DNA from: Nymphaea colorata
Lineage: Eukaryota > Streptophyta > Magnoliopsida > Nymphaeales > Nymphaeaceae
Direction: 5' to 3'
Length of the DNA stretch: 60,000 nucleotides
Assembly (NCBI RefSeq): GCF_008831285.2
Contig: NC_045138.2
Coordinates: 29,423,934 to 29,483,933, forward strand
The position numbers were made by a program, and so were the translations under genes. Shown piece by piece: positions 37,250 to 48,600 of this stretch (its first letter is position 1; each line of letters begins with the position of its first letter). The notes beneath the pieces are model-generated. The model was not told where the DNA came from and made no database searches. It saw nothing but the letters and a program-made list of their open reading frames with translations.

Positions 37250-38060
37250 AACTAAATACATAAAATTGTTAATGTGAAAACAAATAAACTTTGAAAGGCA
37301 GGTGTGAACAATACCATGTGGCTCTGCCATTGACATTAAATATCCTTCAACCCAATACTAATAATTTCTCTCAATGCCATCATCATAGTAGTATTCTTGA
37401 GAAGCAAATGGCCATTGCACGCCACTCTGACCGGCCAGTCAAATACATTCTTGACTACCTGCAACAGTAGGTTGGAATTGCTGGTATTCTTCATGGTTGG
37501 AGAAAGTATCAGGGACGATAAGCGGTGAAACCGTTCAACGACTTGGATTTAGCGTCAACTGGCAAGATTTCGTAGGTAACTCTCTCACTTTTAGTTTAAT
37601 TGATACTGGGCAGTATGTTCAAGCCTCAAACTCAAATTAATGAATTTGCTTTCGTTTTGTTGGTAATCTTCCTCTATTAACAAAAAACAAATTATATATT
37701 AAATATATTATCTTTAGTCATGTGTAATTAGAAAACAGTTAATTCAATGGTTAGTAATTGTCAGCATTTAATATTTTAAAGATAATCATTAAAAAATCAT
37801 ATAAACTAAAACAAGAAACATTTACCCTCGGAAATGCGAGGAAATATGTGGCGGGAGGGCATCTGATGGGATTCGAGGGTTTTGTTTCCCTCTTATGCTT
37901 TTAATTTTTTTATGATATTGGGGCCGTCCATTTGAACAGGATCGATCGGCACTTAAATTGAAGGACTAATATATATATATAGTTTCAGTCACAGACAAGA
38001 TTAAATTGTCTTTACATTGATTTTGTAATTATCTCACTAAGTTCGAACATGGATCGTAGT
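37250..38060 (+). other. Spacer with an ankyrin exon-end relic at 37,541-37,590
   Basis: Mostly AT-rich with no gene. At 37,551-37,586, TTAGCGTCAACTGGCAAGAT followed by TTCGTAGGTAACTCTCTC resembles the exon-end and donor sequence found at 33.1, 51.3 and 59.2 kb. Just upstream, GGGACGATAAGCGGTG could be a decayed last ankyrin segment. No more of a gene remains visible. Confidence 0.4.
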
Positions 38061-38129
38061 CAAGCTTGGACTGCCATATGAATCGAACAAGTGATGAGAC
38101 AAAAACTTCAATTGACGTGCCGCCGCATT

Positions 38130-38470
38130 TTTACATTATTTTTAGGGGTGGGGGCAGGGCCGATCCAGTCCGGCAAGGGCTGGTCCAATCCTGCCCGTTG
38201 GGCCGAGTGGGCAGGCCTGGCCCAGCCCAGCCCAGCCCGCCCTCTGACTGCAGCAACGGTGACGGGGGAGAAGGGAGATGGGAGCAGAGAGGGAGAGGGG
38301 GAGCGGAGAGGGAGAGGGAAGCAGAAGGGGACGGAGGTAGAGTGGGAAAGAGGGAGTGGAGAGGGGAAGCGGGACAGGGGAGAGGAAGGGGGGCGGGAGT
38401 CGGGCCGGGCCGGGCCGGGGGTGGGCCCGACGCCAAGACCTAATTATTTTGCCCAGTAGCGGTGGCCCAG
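38130..38470. other. GC-rich patch with a polypurine tract
   Basis: About 340 bp of high GC content in AT-rich surroundings. It contains (CCCAG)n near 38,220-38,240, a purine-only or nearly purine-only stretch at about 38,262-38,400, and repeated GGGCC at 38,400-38,430. Both strands lack stops in several frames because of composition, so the open frames are not evidence of a protein. It may be part of a small transposable element with GGCCC-rich ends. Confidence 0.5.
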
Positions 38471-38479
38471 CTTCAATAT

Positions 38480-39470
38480 TTGCTTTTTTTTTTAAGTATG
38501 TGTGCCTCTTACGGTACAAAAGTTATCGGAAAAGTGCCTTTCATCAATTTATTTTTTCTGGCTCCGCCGCAAACGGGCGGCTTTCTTCAGTTAAAAAAGA
38601 TAAAGGACACAAGATGTCGGACGTTTTTGCCGTAGAAAGCTCGCCATCTGATTTTCGAGGTTGAGTTGTGCAGGTATAAATCAAAGGGAAAAAAAGGTTG
38701 GAGTATTTTAGATTTTTTTATAAAATAATTATTCATTTTAAACTTTTAATTTTTTTCATAGCTTTTTTATTCATATAAAATGTTTTCTTTTACTTTAATC
38801 AAGGGTATTTCGGTTATTATACACACGTGAACAACACAACCCGTTTTCCTGAATTTCTCCTTTCTTGCAATCTGTCACCGAATGCACTAATTATTCATAT
38901 TATTATTTAAAATGGGAGCAATTTTTTTTTTAATATCCTTCTCTTTTTCATTTCTTTTTTGTTTATTGAGCACCTGAACAATTTAGTTGAATACCCAGAA
39001 CATTAAATTTCTCTTGCTTTTCATGAAAAAAATTAAAAAAAAATCACATACAACTCCTAATTAAAATAAAATCACGTATGCGGCACCGTTTGAGGAGATT
39101 GCAATATGGCCGCTATCTTTGGCCGATAATGCCAAGCGACTGAGTCTTAGTAACTTTTCCAGGAGGGATCTCTTTGCTGAAGTTGGTAATGATATTAGGA
39201 AACTTTCCTGTTACTTTCTATTGGCTAGATCTATAGTTCTTTCTTAGTGCCCAGAGGTATCACTGAATCGAGTTCACAGAGTCGTCTATCACTTTTTGCT
39301 AGAGCAAGCATACTGGTCCTAGAAATAATTCTGCTGAGATCTTCTTTTGCAAAAGCTGGATACTTTTATTAATTACATTTGAAGTTGGATCGTGAAAAGC
39401 AGTGTTGGAAATCTGTGTGAACGTGCAAGTGGGTTGTCAATTACGAACTAAAGTGGTACGTTATATATGT
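38480..39470. other. Spacer and decayed upstream region of the ankyrin pseudogene
   Basis: AT-rich, with no gene up to about 39,070. From 39,076 to 39,370 sequence words (GTGCGGCACC-like, GCAATATGG, CTAGAAATAATTCTGCTGAG) follow in the same order as at 53,459-53,750 upstream of the second ankyrin gene, so the two loci share their 5' region by duplication. Confidence 0.5.
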
Positions 39471-39479
39471 TTATGAGGA

Positions 39480-40014
39480 CACAGCTGTACTGCTTGAGCT
39501 TGTAAGGGAAGATGGAGCTCATCTTAGAAAGAGTTCTAGTGGACTGTGAGGACACCCCTCTCCACATAGCAGCCATGCGGGGACATGTTGAATTTGCAAA
39601 GTTGGTTCTGCAGTTAATGCCGCGGTTTGCTACCTACAATCATCGATCGGAACGGGCTCTCCCCATTGCACTTGGTCATGCAAGAGGGAAAGCAGAGATA
39701 GCTAGAGTATCCTCAGAGTGGAGACCGGCCTTTGCTTTCTCAAAGACAAAGATTGCAAAAATCCTTTACGCGTAGCGGCCATCAAGGGCTTCATACAAGT
39801 GGTAGAACAGATCCTAGCGGCCAACCCCAAGTGCCTGCCTGAGGTGACTCCCCAAGAAGGCACGGTCCTGCACTTGACTATCCGCAATAATAGGGTGGAA
39901 CTACTGAGGTTCTTCTTGGGTAGGGAAGACAGCGGGAAACTTGTGAGCAAAAGGGACTATCATGGCAATACAATCTCGGATTTGGATTCAAAAATCAAAA
40001 GGCAACAACTCTGA
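39480..40014 (+). pseudogene. Ankyrin-repeat gene relic (5'-truncated, frameshifted)
   Basis: The first part (from about 39,512) reads DTPLHIAAMRGHVEFAKLVL and LGHARGKAEIARV. After a deletion of about 30 bp and a frame change, the second part reads FLKDKDCKNPLRVAAIKGFI, ANPKCLPEV and GTVLHLTIRNNRVELLRFFL, ending with YHGNTISDL and a GAGGTAGC donor at about 40,013. It parallels the exon at 53,780-54,316 repeat by repeat and lacks the first 20 or so codons. The following intron also resembles that of the second copy (GAGTTTGGTTGGT, GGGCTTTGAGCTA). Ankyrin proteins of this type are usually membrane-anchored by a PGG domain; none follows here. It is a dead duplicate. Confidence 0.8.
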
Positions 40015-41860
40015 GGTAGCTGCAGCCTCCCATAGTACATGGTGAGTTTGGTTGGTGTGAACGAGAGACTAGGGGCTTTGAGCTAAGTTAGACATAGCTG
40101 GTCTCTGATTTCTCTGGACTTGGATATTTCTTTTTTACAAGATCTGATCTTCATTCAACTTATCTTTGTCATCAAGCAATTCAGTACACAACCCTTCAAC
40201 ACTTTCAACATGTTCCTTATCTTTATCTTCACACTACACTATAAGCCAATTTCCCTGAGATTGAACTTGATTTTGCGAAACTCAATTGTTGGCCCGGAGA
40301 GAGCTTTTGTGAGTATCAGTTCGATTCACTGATTTTATGAACGGACTCTCTACTTTTCTGTTTGACAGCCATTTCTTTGACGAAAGCATGCATGAAACAC
40401 CAGATCACTTTCAGCAAGATATTTACCTCTGTGTAGGATGGAGGATAGAAGATCATCAATTTCAAGATTAGGTATAAGATGAGATCAATAATTCTGTCAG
40501 TAATTTGGCCAAGATAAGAAACTTATCAGTTTCTGTCAATTGGTTTTTGCAACATACTAATATTCAGACATGTTGACAAAACAAGCGTCAACAAGTTTTT
40601 GCCTTGGGAATCAATTTTTTTGTGTTTGTATTTTCAAATATTTTAGTGGTAGTATATATGAACTATAACTATTGAGAGTCAATTTCAGCTTGATATAATT
40701 TAATTAAAACTATTCAAATTTACATGCACGGTTTGCTTGGTTAAATGTTCTGAAATCAGGAAATACAAGCGACTTTTTTTTTTTTTTGAGGAATTGGGTA
40801 AAATCCTGGGCCTGTTAATTTTTAACACCATGACAAAAGGTGCTAGGGTCGTAAAGAAAAAAAAGAAAAAAGTATTGAAACAATGGCATTGTGAACTGCG
40901 TGTTTTGCTGCTTCTCAGTGTGCCAAAACTGTCTAAGATAATGTCCATGCATGTGTAAATGGAAAAAGTAAAAGAAAACAAAATGAAGAAATGTAACAGT
41001 TGAATTGCTTCAAACGGCATGTTTAAGATGATAAGGAGAATTGGAAAGAGGTAAAATAAAGAAGAAAACTTGAGAATAAAAAAAAAAAAAAAAAAAAGCC
41101 GACATCGCCCATTCTTTGATGCAGCCATCGACCAAACAACATCAAAGCCACGTACTTCTGAGACCATTCAGATGGGGGTAGGCTCCAAATATTATTGGCA
41201 CATTAACAAATGACAGAGAATGAGAATAGATCATGAGGTGAAGGACAGAGTCACTCCCTCCCCTTTCAAACCGAAGAGGCTAAGAATAACAATGACGACT
41301 CACAGGGCACCGCCTGCAAATAAACGTTGCTTACAAGTCGAAAGCGAACTTGTATACCCCTTTTTCTAACAAAGCCTAATTCTCATCAATCGCTTTCCGC
41401 AAGCTTCTGATCCTTTTCCCCACATCACCTAAAAAGCTTTTACGCTAATGAGCAACGGCTCATCTCACACGCTCCAACTTCAAAGAAAGAAACCTGAATC
41501 CGGGGACAACCATCACCCGTGTTTCTCTAGGCATCTATAATCGCCACAATACAACATTCCTTCTGACCGGCCGCAATGACTAAAATATCGGAAACAATGA
41601 GAAAATTTAGCCTTCCTATTTTGAGCAAAGTGAGCATGGATTAGAAGAGGGCAATGGTCAGACGTAGGTCCTGCTGCATGATCTCCTTAGGTGGGCACTT
41701 CAGCTACTTAATGGTCATGCTTTCTTTTTAAAAGCAATGATCTCTCTACACATTAGGGAGGACATTTTAACCCTAACTTTGACGGGTGAGCTGCACCCCA
41801 CCTTCTCAATGTCTTTCACTAGAATCTTAAATACACGTACGCCCCACCTTCTTATCCGGT
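40015..41860. other. Intron relic and spacer
   Basis: The first 100 bp resembles the intron of the ankyrin gene at 59,290-59,370. The rest has no recognisable gene. There are homopolymer runs near 40,770 and 41,080. Open frames on either strand here are low-complexity or short and are not supported. Confidence 0.5.
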
Positions 41861-42035
41861 GACGACCCAAGGTATCGGACATATGCGCGGTAGAAATCTT
41901 GCTTGGCCGCTTTATGAGCCGTCAGAGAAATTCGATAGGGCACCGGCTGGCTTGGAGCTGCCGACTTTCTAATTCATGGAGCTCACGAAGAATAATCGAG
42001 TTTAAACTCTAGATTAAACCGAACATCTCAGGTGG
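41861..42035. repeat. Dispersed repeat, copy left of the minus-strand Copia element
   Basis: GACCCAAGGTATCGGACATA, GGTAGAAATCTTGC, CTTTATGAG, GGCTGGCTTGGAGCTGCCGA, TTCTAATTCATGG and CTAGATTAAACCGAA occur in this order and again at 47,519-47,682 with changes. A partial third copy is at 32,925-33,068. No coding sense was recognised. Confidence 0.7.
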
Positions 42036-42120
42036 CTACGTTATTTTGATATACAGTGATGAGCTGTCTCACTAAGCAAATTCAAAGTCTTCTTCAAATA
42101 TAATGACATCATGCCAATAT

Positions 42121-42553
42121 AGGAAAGGGCAGAAAGAGGGAGCAGCTTTACACGAGAGAGAAGCAAGCTGCGTCTAGGGCAGCGTGAGAGAGAGTCAAGG
42201 ACGGCAGGAAAGAGAGTGTGTAAAGATCGAGAGAGGGAGGGAGAGAAAGATGGAAACTTTCTTCTTCTCTTTTGGCGTTAACTTCTCAACATATCATTTT
42301 AGTAAAAGAAGGCTAACATTTAAAGAGAATAAAAAAAACTGAAAAACTTAACGAGTAAGTTTAGCAACTCGTAAATCGTGCTTTCTCACTATCCCTCCCC
42401 TTCAACTTTTTCAGGTTCTGTCATTTTCACACACTTTCTCTTGTTTCCACTTTTCACTCCTTCACGCACTCACGTTTTTTTTTTTTTTCTCTTTTTTTTC
42501 CACGAGCTCCACACGTTCTCACGAGCTCCTCCACTTCAGGAGTTAGAGCAACA
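42121..42553 (-). repeat. 3' LTR of the minus-strand Copia element (truncated)
   Basis: It matches the 5' LTR from the TGTTGCTCTAACTCC terminus (at 42,553) through the run of T, the GTTAACTTCTCAACATATC block and the GA-rich block, and stops matching near 42,121. The partner continues for about 85 bp more, to ACGCCAACA. Confidence 0.9.
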
Positions 42554-42564
42554 ATCTCCCCCCT
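42554..42564 (-). other. Polypurine tract of the minus-strand Copia element
   Basis: AGGGGGGAGAT on the minus strand lies directly before the 3' LTR start TGTTGC. The TAG stop of pol (42,565-42,563) overlaps its first bases. Confidence 0.85.
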
Positions 42565-45500
42565 AATCCTGATGTGGCCCGAGCTCTCGAACACCAAGTA
42601 CGTGTCGCATTGTTGCCAACTTTGTCGCTGGTAATGCCTTTGTCATAAGATCCGCTCGTTGTTCATCTGTGCGTACAAAATCCACAATAATATGTCCTCT
42701 TTCGACACATTCTCGAATGAAATGGAACTTTGTATCAATGTGTTTACTACGTCCATGAAAAACTGGGTTCTTCATCAGTGCGATTGCGGACTTGTTGTCC
42801 ACATACAACTTCACCACTTGCGGCTCTCTCCCAATCAGTTCGGCCAAGAGTCCTCTAAGCCAAAGTGCTTGACATGCTGCCGCAGTTGCTGCCATGAACT
42901 CAGCCTCGCATGAAGACAGAGCAACAGTCTTCTGCTTTTGCGAGTTCCATGAGACTAGGCTTTCATTTACATAGAATGCCATGCCTCCGGTGCTTTTCCG
43001 ATCATCAACGTCGCCCGCCAGGTCACTATCCGTGAACCCGACAATGACTTCTTCTCCTTTTCCTCTGGTGTATACAAGACCGAAGTAGATTGTGCCTTTT
43101 AAATAACGCAAAATCTGCTTCACTGCTTTGTGGTGCATCACTGTCGGTCTCTCCATGAATCTACTAGCTACACCGACAGCATACGAAAGATCTGGTCTTG
43201 TGTGGAGAAGATACCTTAGACATCCGATGACTCGTCGATACTTAGTTGCATCCATCGGTTGTCCTTCGGGATCCTTGTTCAATTGTGACCTTGGTTCCAT
43301 AGGAATTTTAGTAGGATTGCAATCAAACATACCAAATTGAATTAGTACCTTTTTGGCATAGGCTGCTTGTTTGATCCAGATACCGTCTTCACCTTGTTCC
43401 ACCTCAATCCCAAGGTAATAGGTGAGCAGGCCGAGGTTGCTCATCTCGAACTCAACCATCATCTGCTGCTTGAATGATGCGATTGCATCCGAATCCTCCC
43501 CTGTTACAATTAGATCATCAACATAAACTCCGACGATGATACCGGTGCGGTCTTTTCCCCTCGTATACATGGCTTGTTCAAGCGCGCACTTTGAGAACCC
43601 AAGGTGCTTCAGGCTTCGATCCAGCCGCGTGTTCCAAGCACGAGGTGCTTGTCGGAGGCCGTACAATGCCTTGCTTAGTTTGAGCACCATATGCTCCTTG
43701 TTCTTCACCGTGAAACCTTCTGGCTGAGTTACATAAACCTCCTCCTCAAGTTCGCCATTGAGGAATGCTGATTTGACGTCGAGGTGATGAATTTGCCACC
43801 CACGGTTGGCTGCGACGGCAAGGATGACTCGCACGGTGTCGAGCCTGGCGACTGGCGCAAACACCTCATCGAAGTCGATCCCTTGCCGTTGAACATAGCC
43901 TTTTGCGACTAATCTGGCCTTGTGCTTGATCACCTCTCCGTCTGAGTTTTTCTTTAATTTGAACACCCATTTGAGTCCGATTGCTTTGGTTCCAACCGGT
44001 AGGGTTGTCAGCGTCCAGGTTGAATTTTTTTCAATGGATTCAATCTCCTTGGCCATCGCATCCACCCATGCCGGTTGGCCCATTGCCTCTTGGTAACACG
44101 ATGGCTCCTCTATTGCCGCAAGCATGGCCTCTTCTTCGACGTCTTCATCATCGAGCTCGACATGCCGAGCGTCTCGCATGATATCGTCGATATGTCTATA
44201 CCGAACGGGTCCGTCATTACTGTCTTCCATCTCCGAGGTTGCGGCAGTTTCATCCGCCAGCAATCTCTGAGCCGGCGTCACCACCGGCGTTGCTTCGCCA
44301 CCCATCGGTGTCGATGAAGAAGTAGGGTAGCCTAGATCCATGGATAGCGACCTTCCTGCTTGTTCGCTTGCAACTGAGTTGTCCACTGTTGATTCATCCT
44401 CAACAGTGAAATTCGACGAATCACTGCCTCCTGCATCCATGTTCCAATTCCACTTTAATTTTTCTTCAAATTTAACATCACGACTTACATGGATTCTCCC
44501 GCGCCGCGGATCGAATAATCGGTGTGCCTTGCAGCCATCCTCGACGCCGAGATACACCATTGGCTGGCTGCGATCATCAAGCTTCTTGAGGTGTGGTGTT
44601 GTCACCATGGCATGCGCCGTGCAGCCGAATAATCGAAGATGTGCAAGATTCGGCTTCCTATGACTCCAAGCTTCATACGGGGTGCACTCGCCCATGGCCT
44701 TCGTAGGCAAGCGGTTCAACAGGTAGACTGCGTGTCGTACCGCCTCTCCCCAAAATCTTCCCGGCATGCTCATGCTCTTGAGGAGAGATCTTGCCATCGC
44801 CATCACTGTCCTGTTCCTCCTCTCCACCACACCGTTTTGTTGTGGTGAGTATGGCGCAGTGAGGTGTCGCGCAATGCCCGCCTGTTCACACACATTGGCG
44901 AACTCAAGAGAGAGGAACTCGCCTCCACGATCGGTCCTGAGCGTCTTGACGCGATGCCCGCACGCGTTCTCGGCCAGCGCCTTGATCTTCATAAACGCTG
45001 AGCATGCCTGGTCTTTTGTTCTGATCACGCACAACCACATCCAACGAGTGAAGTCATCAACTATTAGTAAGAAATAGCTATTACCGGCAGGGGTGGGTGG
45101 CGTGATCGGGCCGCAAAGATCAGCGTGCAAGAGTTCGAGTGGCTCCTTCGCTCGATAGATGGCTGCCGACGGGAACGACTGTCTCGTCTGCTTCACCACC
45201 AAACACTCCCGACATAACTGAGCGGGATGAGAGATAGGCGGTACCCCGGTTGCCATCTTCTTGTTTACAAGCATCTTGACGTGGCCAAGACGAGCATGCC
45301 ACAACCATGCCGGATCTTCGAGGTTTGCCAAGAGACACACTGGCCTTGCAATCTGCAGCTCGATGCGATAGAGACGATTTGGCGTGCGTCTCACCTTCAT
45401 GATCAACTGCCCTGGATTTTTGACAAATACCTCTAGTTTGTCTTCATCCATAACCACCTTGTGGCCCACCTCAGTGAGTTGCCCGAGACTCACAATGTTG

Positions 45501-46825
45501 CTGCGAAGCTTTGGAATATAATATACTTCCTGGAGCAGCCATTGATCATCATTTTTGCATTTAAAAAGAATTGAACCCTTACCCATGATCTGCACCGATG
45601 AGCCGTCGCCGAACTTCACCTTGCCGGTGATTGCCTCGTTCAACTCCCGAAACTTGACCTTGTCTCCGGTCATGTGGTTGCTGGCACCGTTATCCAAGTA
45701 TCAGGTGTCGGTAGTTTCTTTACCGTGCTCGGTCCCGTGCAGTTCGGGCCATACTTGCTCTTCATTCAGCAGGACGGCTTCCTGTCGTTTCTGCCATTCT
45801 TGTCTCTCAGGTGCCGCGGGCACTGCTTCTTCTAACTCTGCAAGCAACAGAGTTGGTTCGGTGTCGTCAGTTTGTGTGAGATGCGCCTCTTCCTTCTTTT
45901 TGGGAGCCTTGCACCGGTTCGCATAATTCCCCAATTCGTTGCAATTGAAGCAACGGATGTGACTCTTGTCACGACCATCGCCTCCAGAGCCACCTACTCT
46001 GTCTTTCAGTGGGAAGTCGCCTCGTCCGCCTCTCCCGCGCCCTCTACCGCGCCCGCGACCACCCCGGCTGCGAACTCCTCCTTCCCTGTGACTCGTCTCC
46101 CTTCGGGTCAACGACGGGTCGCTGCCGCTTCTCTTCTGCCGTGCCTCCCACTCAGCTTGAGTGAGAAGCAGTTGTGCATCGCCGTTGCCACCGGTACCGA
46201 ATGCTCGGGGACGAGAGCGTTCTTCGTACGTCTTGAGTCGTCCCATAACCTCTTCAAACAACATTGTGTCGAGGTCGCAAAATTGCTCTATGCCCGCGAT
46301 TACGCTAAGAAACCTATTTGGAACGGTGTCAAATAGCTTCTTGACTAAGGCGGCATCGCTTAGGGTGCCCTCTAAGTTGGCATACCTGACGGACATTCCG
46401 GTGAGCCTGCCCGCATATTGATCCAACGACTCTCCTTCTTGCATCCTCATGGCGTCAAAGTCACTCTTCAACGTCTGCAGGCGTGCATTCCTCACGCGAT
46501 CTGCCCCGACAAATCTCGTCTTGAGGCAATCCCAAACCTCCTTCGCCGTCGCCTTCTTCGCCACTTGCATTAGGAGATCATCTGGGAGGGCTTGGAGAAG
46601 ATGCGACCTCGCCTTCTTGTCCTTCCTCGTGTCAACAGCCACACCGGCCATCGGCTCGACTGCCTCCCAGACGCCTTGATCTTCCATCATGGCCTGGACC
46701 CTAATCACCCAACTGGTATAGTTGGTCACCGTAAGCAGCGGATATTGGAACGTCCCGCTGGCAATCTCCCGTGCTGCCTCGTTTGTGATGATCGACATCG
46801 GCTTGAATCGAGGGAACTTTGGCAT
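42563..46825 (-). pseudogene. Copia gag-pol with one in-frame TGA
   Basis: From ATG at 46,825 (MPKFPRFKPMSII) one frame of about 1,420 codons runs to 42,563, broken only by TGA at 45,703-45,701. Gag includes an Arg/Gly-rich stretch and a zinc knuckle, CFNCNELGNYANRC, in which the expected His is Asn. Protease follows the stop at once (YLDNGASNHMTGD), and the stop sits where relatives carry Trp, so TGG to TGA is the simple explanation. Integrase has the HHCC finger (WHARLGH ... CRECL) and the catalytic residues in HADLCGP, IVDDFTRWMW and SPQQNGVVERRNR. Reverse transcriptase has YVDDLIVTG, and RNase H has FTDSDLAGDVDDRKSTGG and SSCEAEFMAA. A longer start at 46,846 would need TTG and lies in the primer-binding site. 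The copy is probably unable to move by itself; the pol reading frame is otherwise uninterrupted. Confidence 0.93.
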
Positions 46826-46832
46826 ACAACCT

Positions 46833-46845
46833 GGCTCTGATACCA
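46833..46845 (-). other. Primer-binding site of the minus-strand Copia element
   Basis: TGGTATCAGAGCC on the minus strand, two bases inside the 5' LTR end. It is complementary to the 3' end of plant initiator methionine tRNA, the usual primer of plant Copia elements. Confidence 0.93.
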
Positions 46846-46847
46846 AA

Positions 46848-47415
46848 TGTTGGCGTTCTCCCGCTATTTACACTCAATTCCTCTCTTTTGGCAAAATGAA
46901 GAGAGGGGACCGTAGGCTGCAACACACCAACGAGGGAAAGGGCAGAGAGAGGGAGCAGCTTTAGATAGAAGCAAGCTGCGTCTAGGGCAGCGTGAGAGAG
47001 AGAAGCAAGCTGCGTCTAGGGCAGCGTGAGAGAGAGTCAAGGACGGCAGGAGAGAGAGTGTGTAAAGAGCGAGAGAGGGAGGGAGAGAAAGATGGAAACT
47101 TTCTTCTCCTCTTTTGGCGTTAACTTCTCAACATATCATTTTAGTAAAAGAAGGCTAACATTTAAAGAGAATAAAAAAAAACTGAAAAACTTAACGAGTA
47201 AGTTTAGCAACGTTTAGCAACTCGTAAATCGCGCTTTCTCACGATCCCTCCCCTTCAACTTTTTCAGCTTCCGTCATTTTCACACACTTTCTTTTGTTTC
47301 CACTTTTCACTCCTTCACGCACTCACGTTTTTTTTTTTTTTTTTTTTTCTCTTTTTTTTTCTCACGACCTCCACACGTTCTCACGAGCTCCTCCACTTCA
47401 GGAGTTAGAGCAACA
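46848..47415 (-). repeat. 5' LTR of the minus-strand Copia element
   Basis: It runs from TGTTGCTCTAAC (47,415) to ACGCCAACA (46,848), 568 bp with TG...CA ends. Compared with the 3' LTR it carries a 34-bp tandem duplication (unit AAGCAAGCTGCG...GAGAGAGAG, near 46,970-47,037) and a 10-bp duplication of GTTTAGCAAC near 47,203. It also has a longer T run and several substitutions. Confidence 0.92.
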
Positions 47416-47518
47416 TATATTACTACTTTCAATCACAAATTGGTTGGCTTCTTTGGACTTTAATACTCCTCAGTGCCAATATCTCAAAGGACAACCGCAT
47501 GGTCTTGTCCAGTAAGGG

Positions 47519-47682
47519 AAAGACAGGTAAGACCCAAGATATCGGATGTTTGCACAGCAGAAATCTTGCATCCCAGCTTTATGAGAGCCGCCCACACTGG
47601 CCAGCTTGAAACTGCATCCCGACGTTCTAATTCATGGGCTCCACCATGAATAATTTAGTTCAAAACCTAGATTAGGCCGAAT
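47519..47682. repeat. Dispersed repeat, copy right of the minus-strand Copia element
   Basis: AAGACCCAAGATATCGGATG, GCAGAAATCTTGC, CTTTATGAG, GGCCAGCTTGAAACTGC, GTTCTAATTCATGG and CCTAGATTAGGCCGAA, the same order as at 41,861-42,035. Confidence 0.7.
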
Positions 47683-47689
47683 AATTGGA

Positions 47690-48600
47690 TGAAAGAATGT
47701 GAATCTTAATACATGCTGAAAGAATATGAACTTAATGTAGACCTAAAAGAGACTCAGGTGTGCCAATGCTCAGTCTTTATATTAGCATTGTCAGAGAAGT
47801 CTCATAATCTCATTTACTATTTTTCTACATCCCTCATCAAAAAATTCCAAAAAAACTGGTGATTTCATTGTTGACCGCGTGCTTCTCTATCAATAGCAGC
47901 GGTGGACTCCGACAGCGGCTTTCCGGTGGACCCCGACAGCGGCTTAAAGGAAAAGTGGGACGGGATGATGGGACACATGGTTCCACTCCAATAATAATTT
48001 CGAGGATCAAAGGTAAACTTGGGTTGTCCTCGCCTCTTTGGACTGAAGCGACTTATATATGCCACTAATGTGCGCCAAATTTTCTTTCGAAAGATGTTCT
48101 TGGTTAACAGAAAAAAGACAACCTAGCTGAAGTCATCTTGCGGCAAATGCTGCTCACTCAAAGTGAAGGTGGAAAAAAAAAGAAGGAGCTGCCACGGAAA
48201 AAGGAAAAAAGAAAGTGTGGGGAATGGTATGTCAAGTGGTGGAAACCAAATGAGGAAGGAAAGACCATTCCACAAAAATGTGGTGTCGTGATTCTGTATA
48301 AAGAGGCAAAGAGGATACTGGTCTTACGGTACTAGTATAAAGAGGCAAAGAGGATTCTGTATAAAGAGCTAATGTGATCATCAAAAAATGAGTTAGCAGG
48401 TGGATCTCAAGGTACTAGAGCTGATTCAAGGAGCTTATGTGATCATCAAAGAATGAGCCAAGTAAAAACATGACACAATGAAAAGGATCAGAGAACCAAA
48501 GGAAATGACGGAATAGCCATATAAATATCTATGTTTCTGAGATTTATGGTTAGATCCGTATCTCTAGAGATCCTACGATATGGATAGCTATGCCCCACCG
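47690..48600. other. Spacer with short local duplications
   Basis: No gene seen. At about 47,902-47,945 a 22-bp unit ending CCGACAGCGGCTT occurs twice. At 48,297-48,375 TATAAAGAGGCAAAGAGGAT occurs twice, and ATGTGATCATCAAA(A/G)AATGAG occurs twice near 48,372 and 48,438. The open frame at 47,859-48,068 covers the first duplication and resembles no known protein. Confidence 0.5.

Larger units (their letters stand above)
42121..47415 (-). mobile_element. Copia LTR retrotransposon, minus strand, with truncated 3' LTR
   Basis: Order on the minus strand: 5' LTR (47,415-46,848), primer-binding site, gag-pol, polypurine tract, 3' LTR (42,553 to about 42,121). Protease, integrase, reverse transcriptase and RNase H follow in Copia order. 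The terminal 85 bp or so of the 3' LTR is missing, and no target duplication can be matched, so the left end was lost after insertion. Both flanks carry copies of one dispersed repeat. The precise Copia lineage was not determined. Confidence 0.95.

Noticed and set aside
38066-38519. Overlapping Gly/Arg/Pro-rich open frames on both strands
   Set aside because: The absence of stops follows from GC-rich, purine-rich composition. Frames are open on both strands over the same bases with no domain.
40700-41167. 155-codon minus-strand frame with Phe-rich runs
   Set aside because: It spans A/T homopolymers and has no recognisable domain.
43981-46840. Several plus-strand open frames inside the minus-strand Copia element
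   Set aside because: They are antisense shadows of the gag-pol frame, which carries all recognised motifs.
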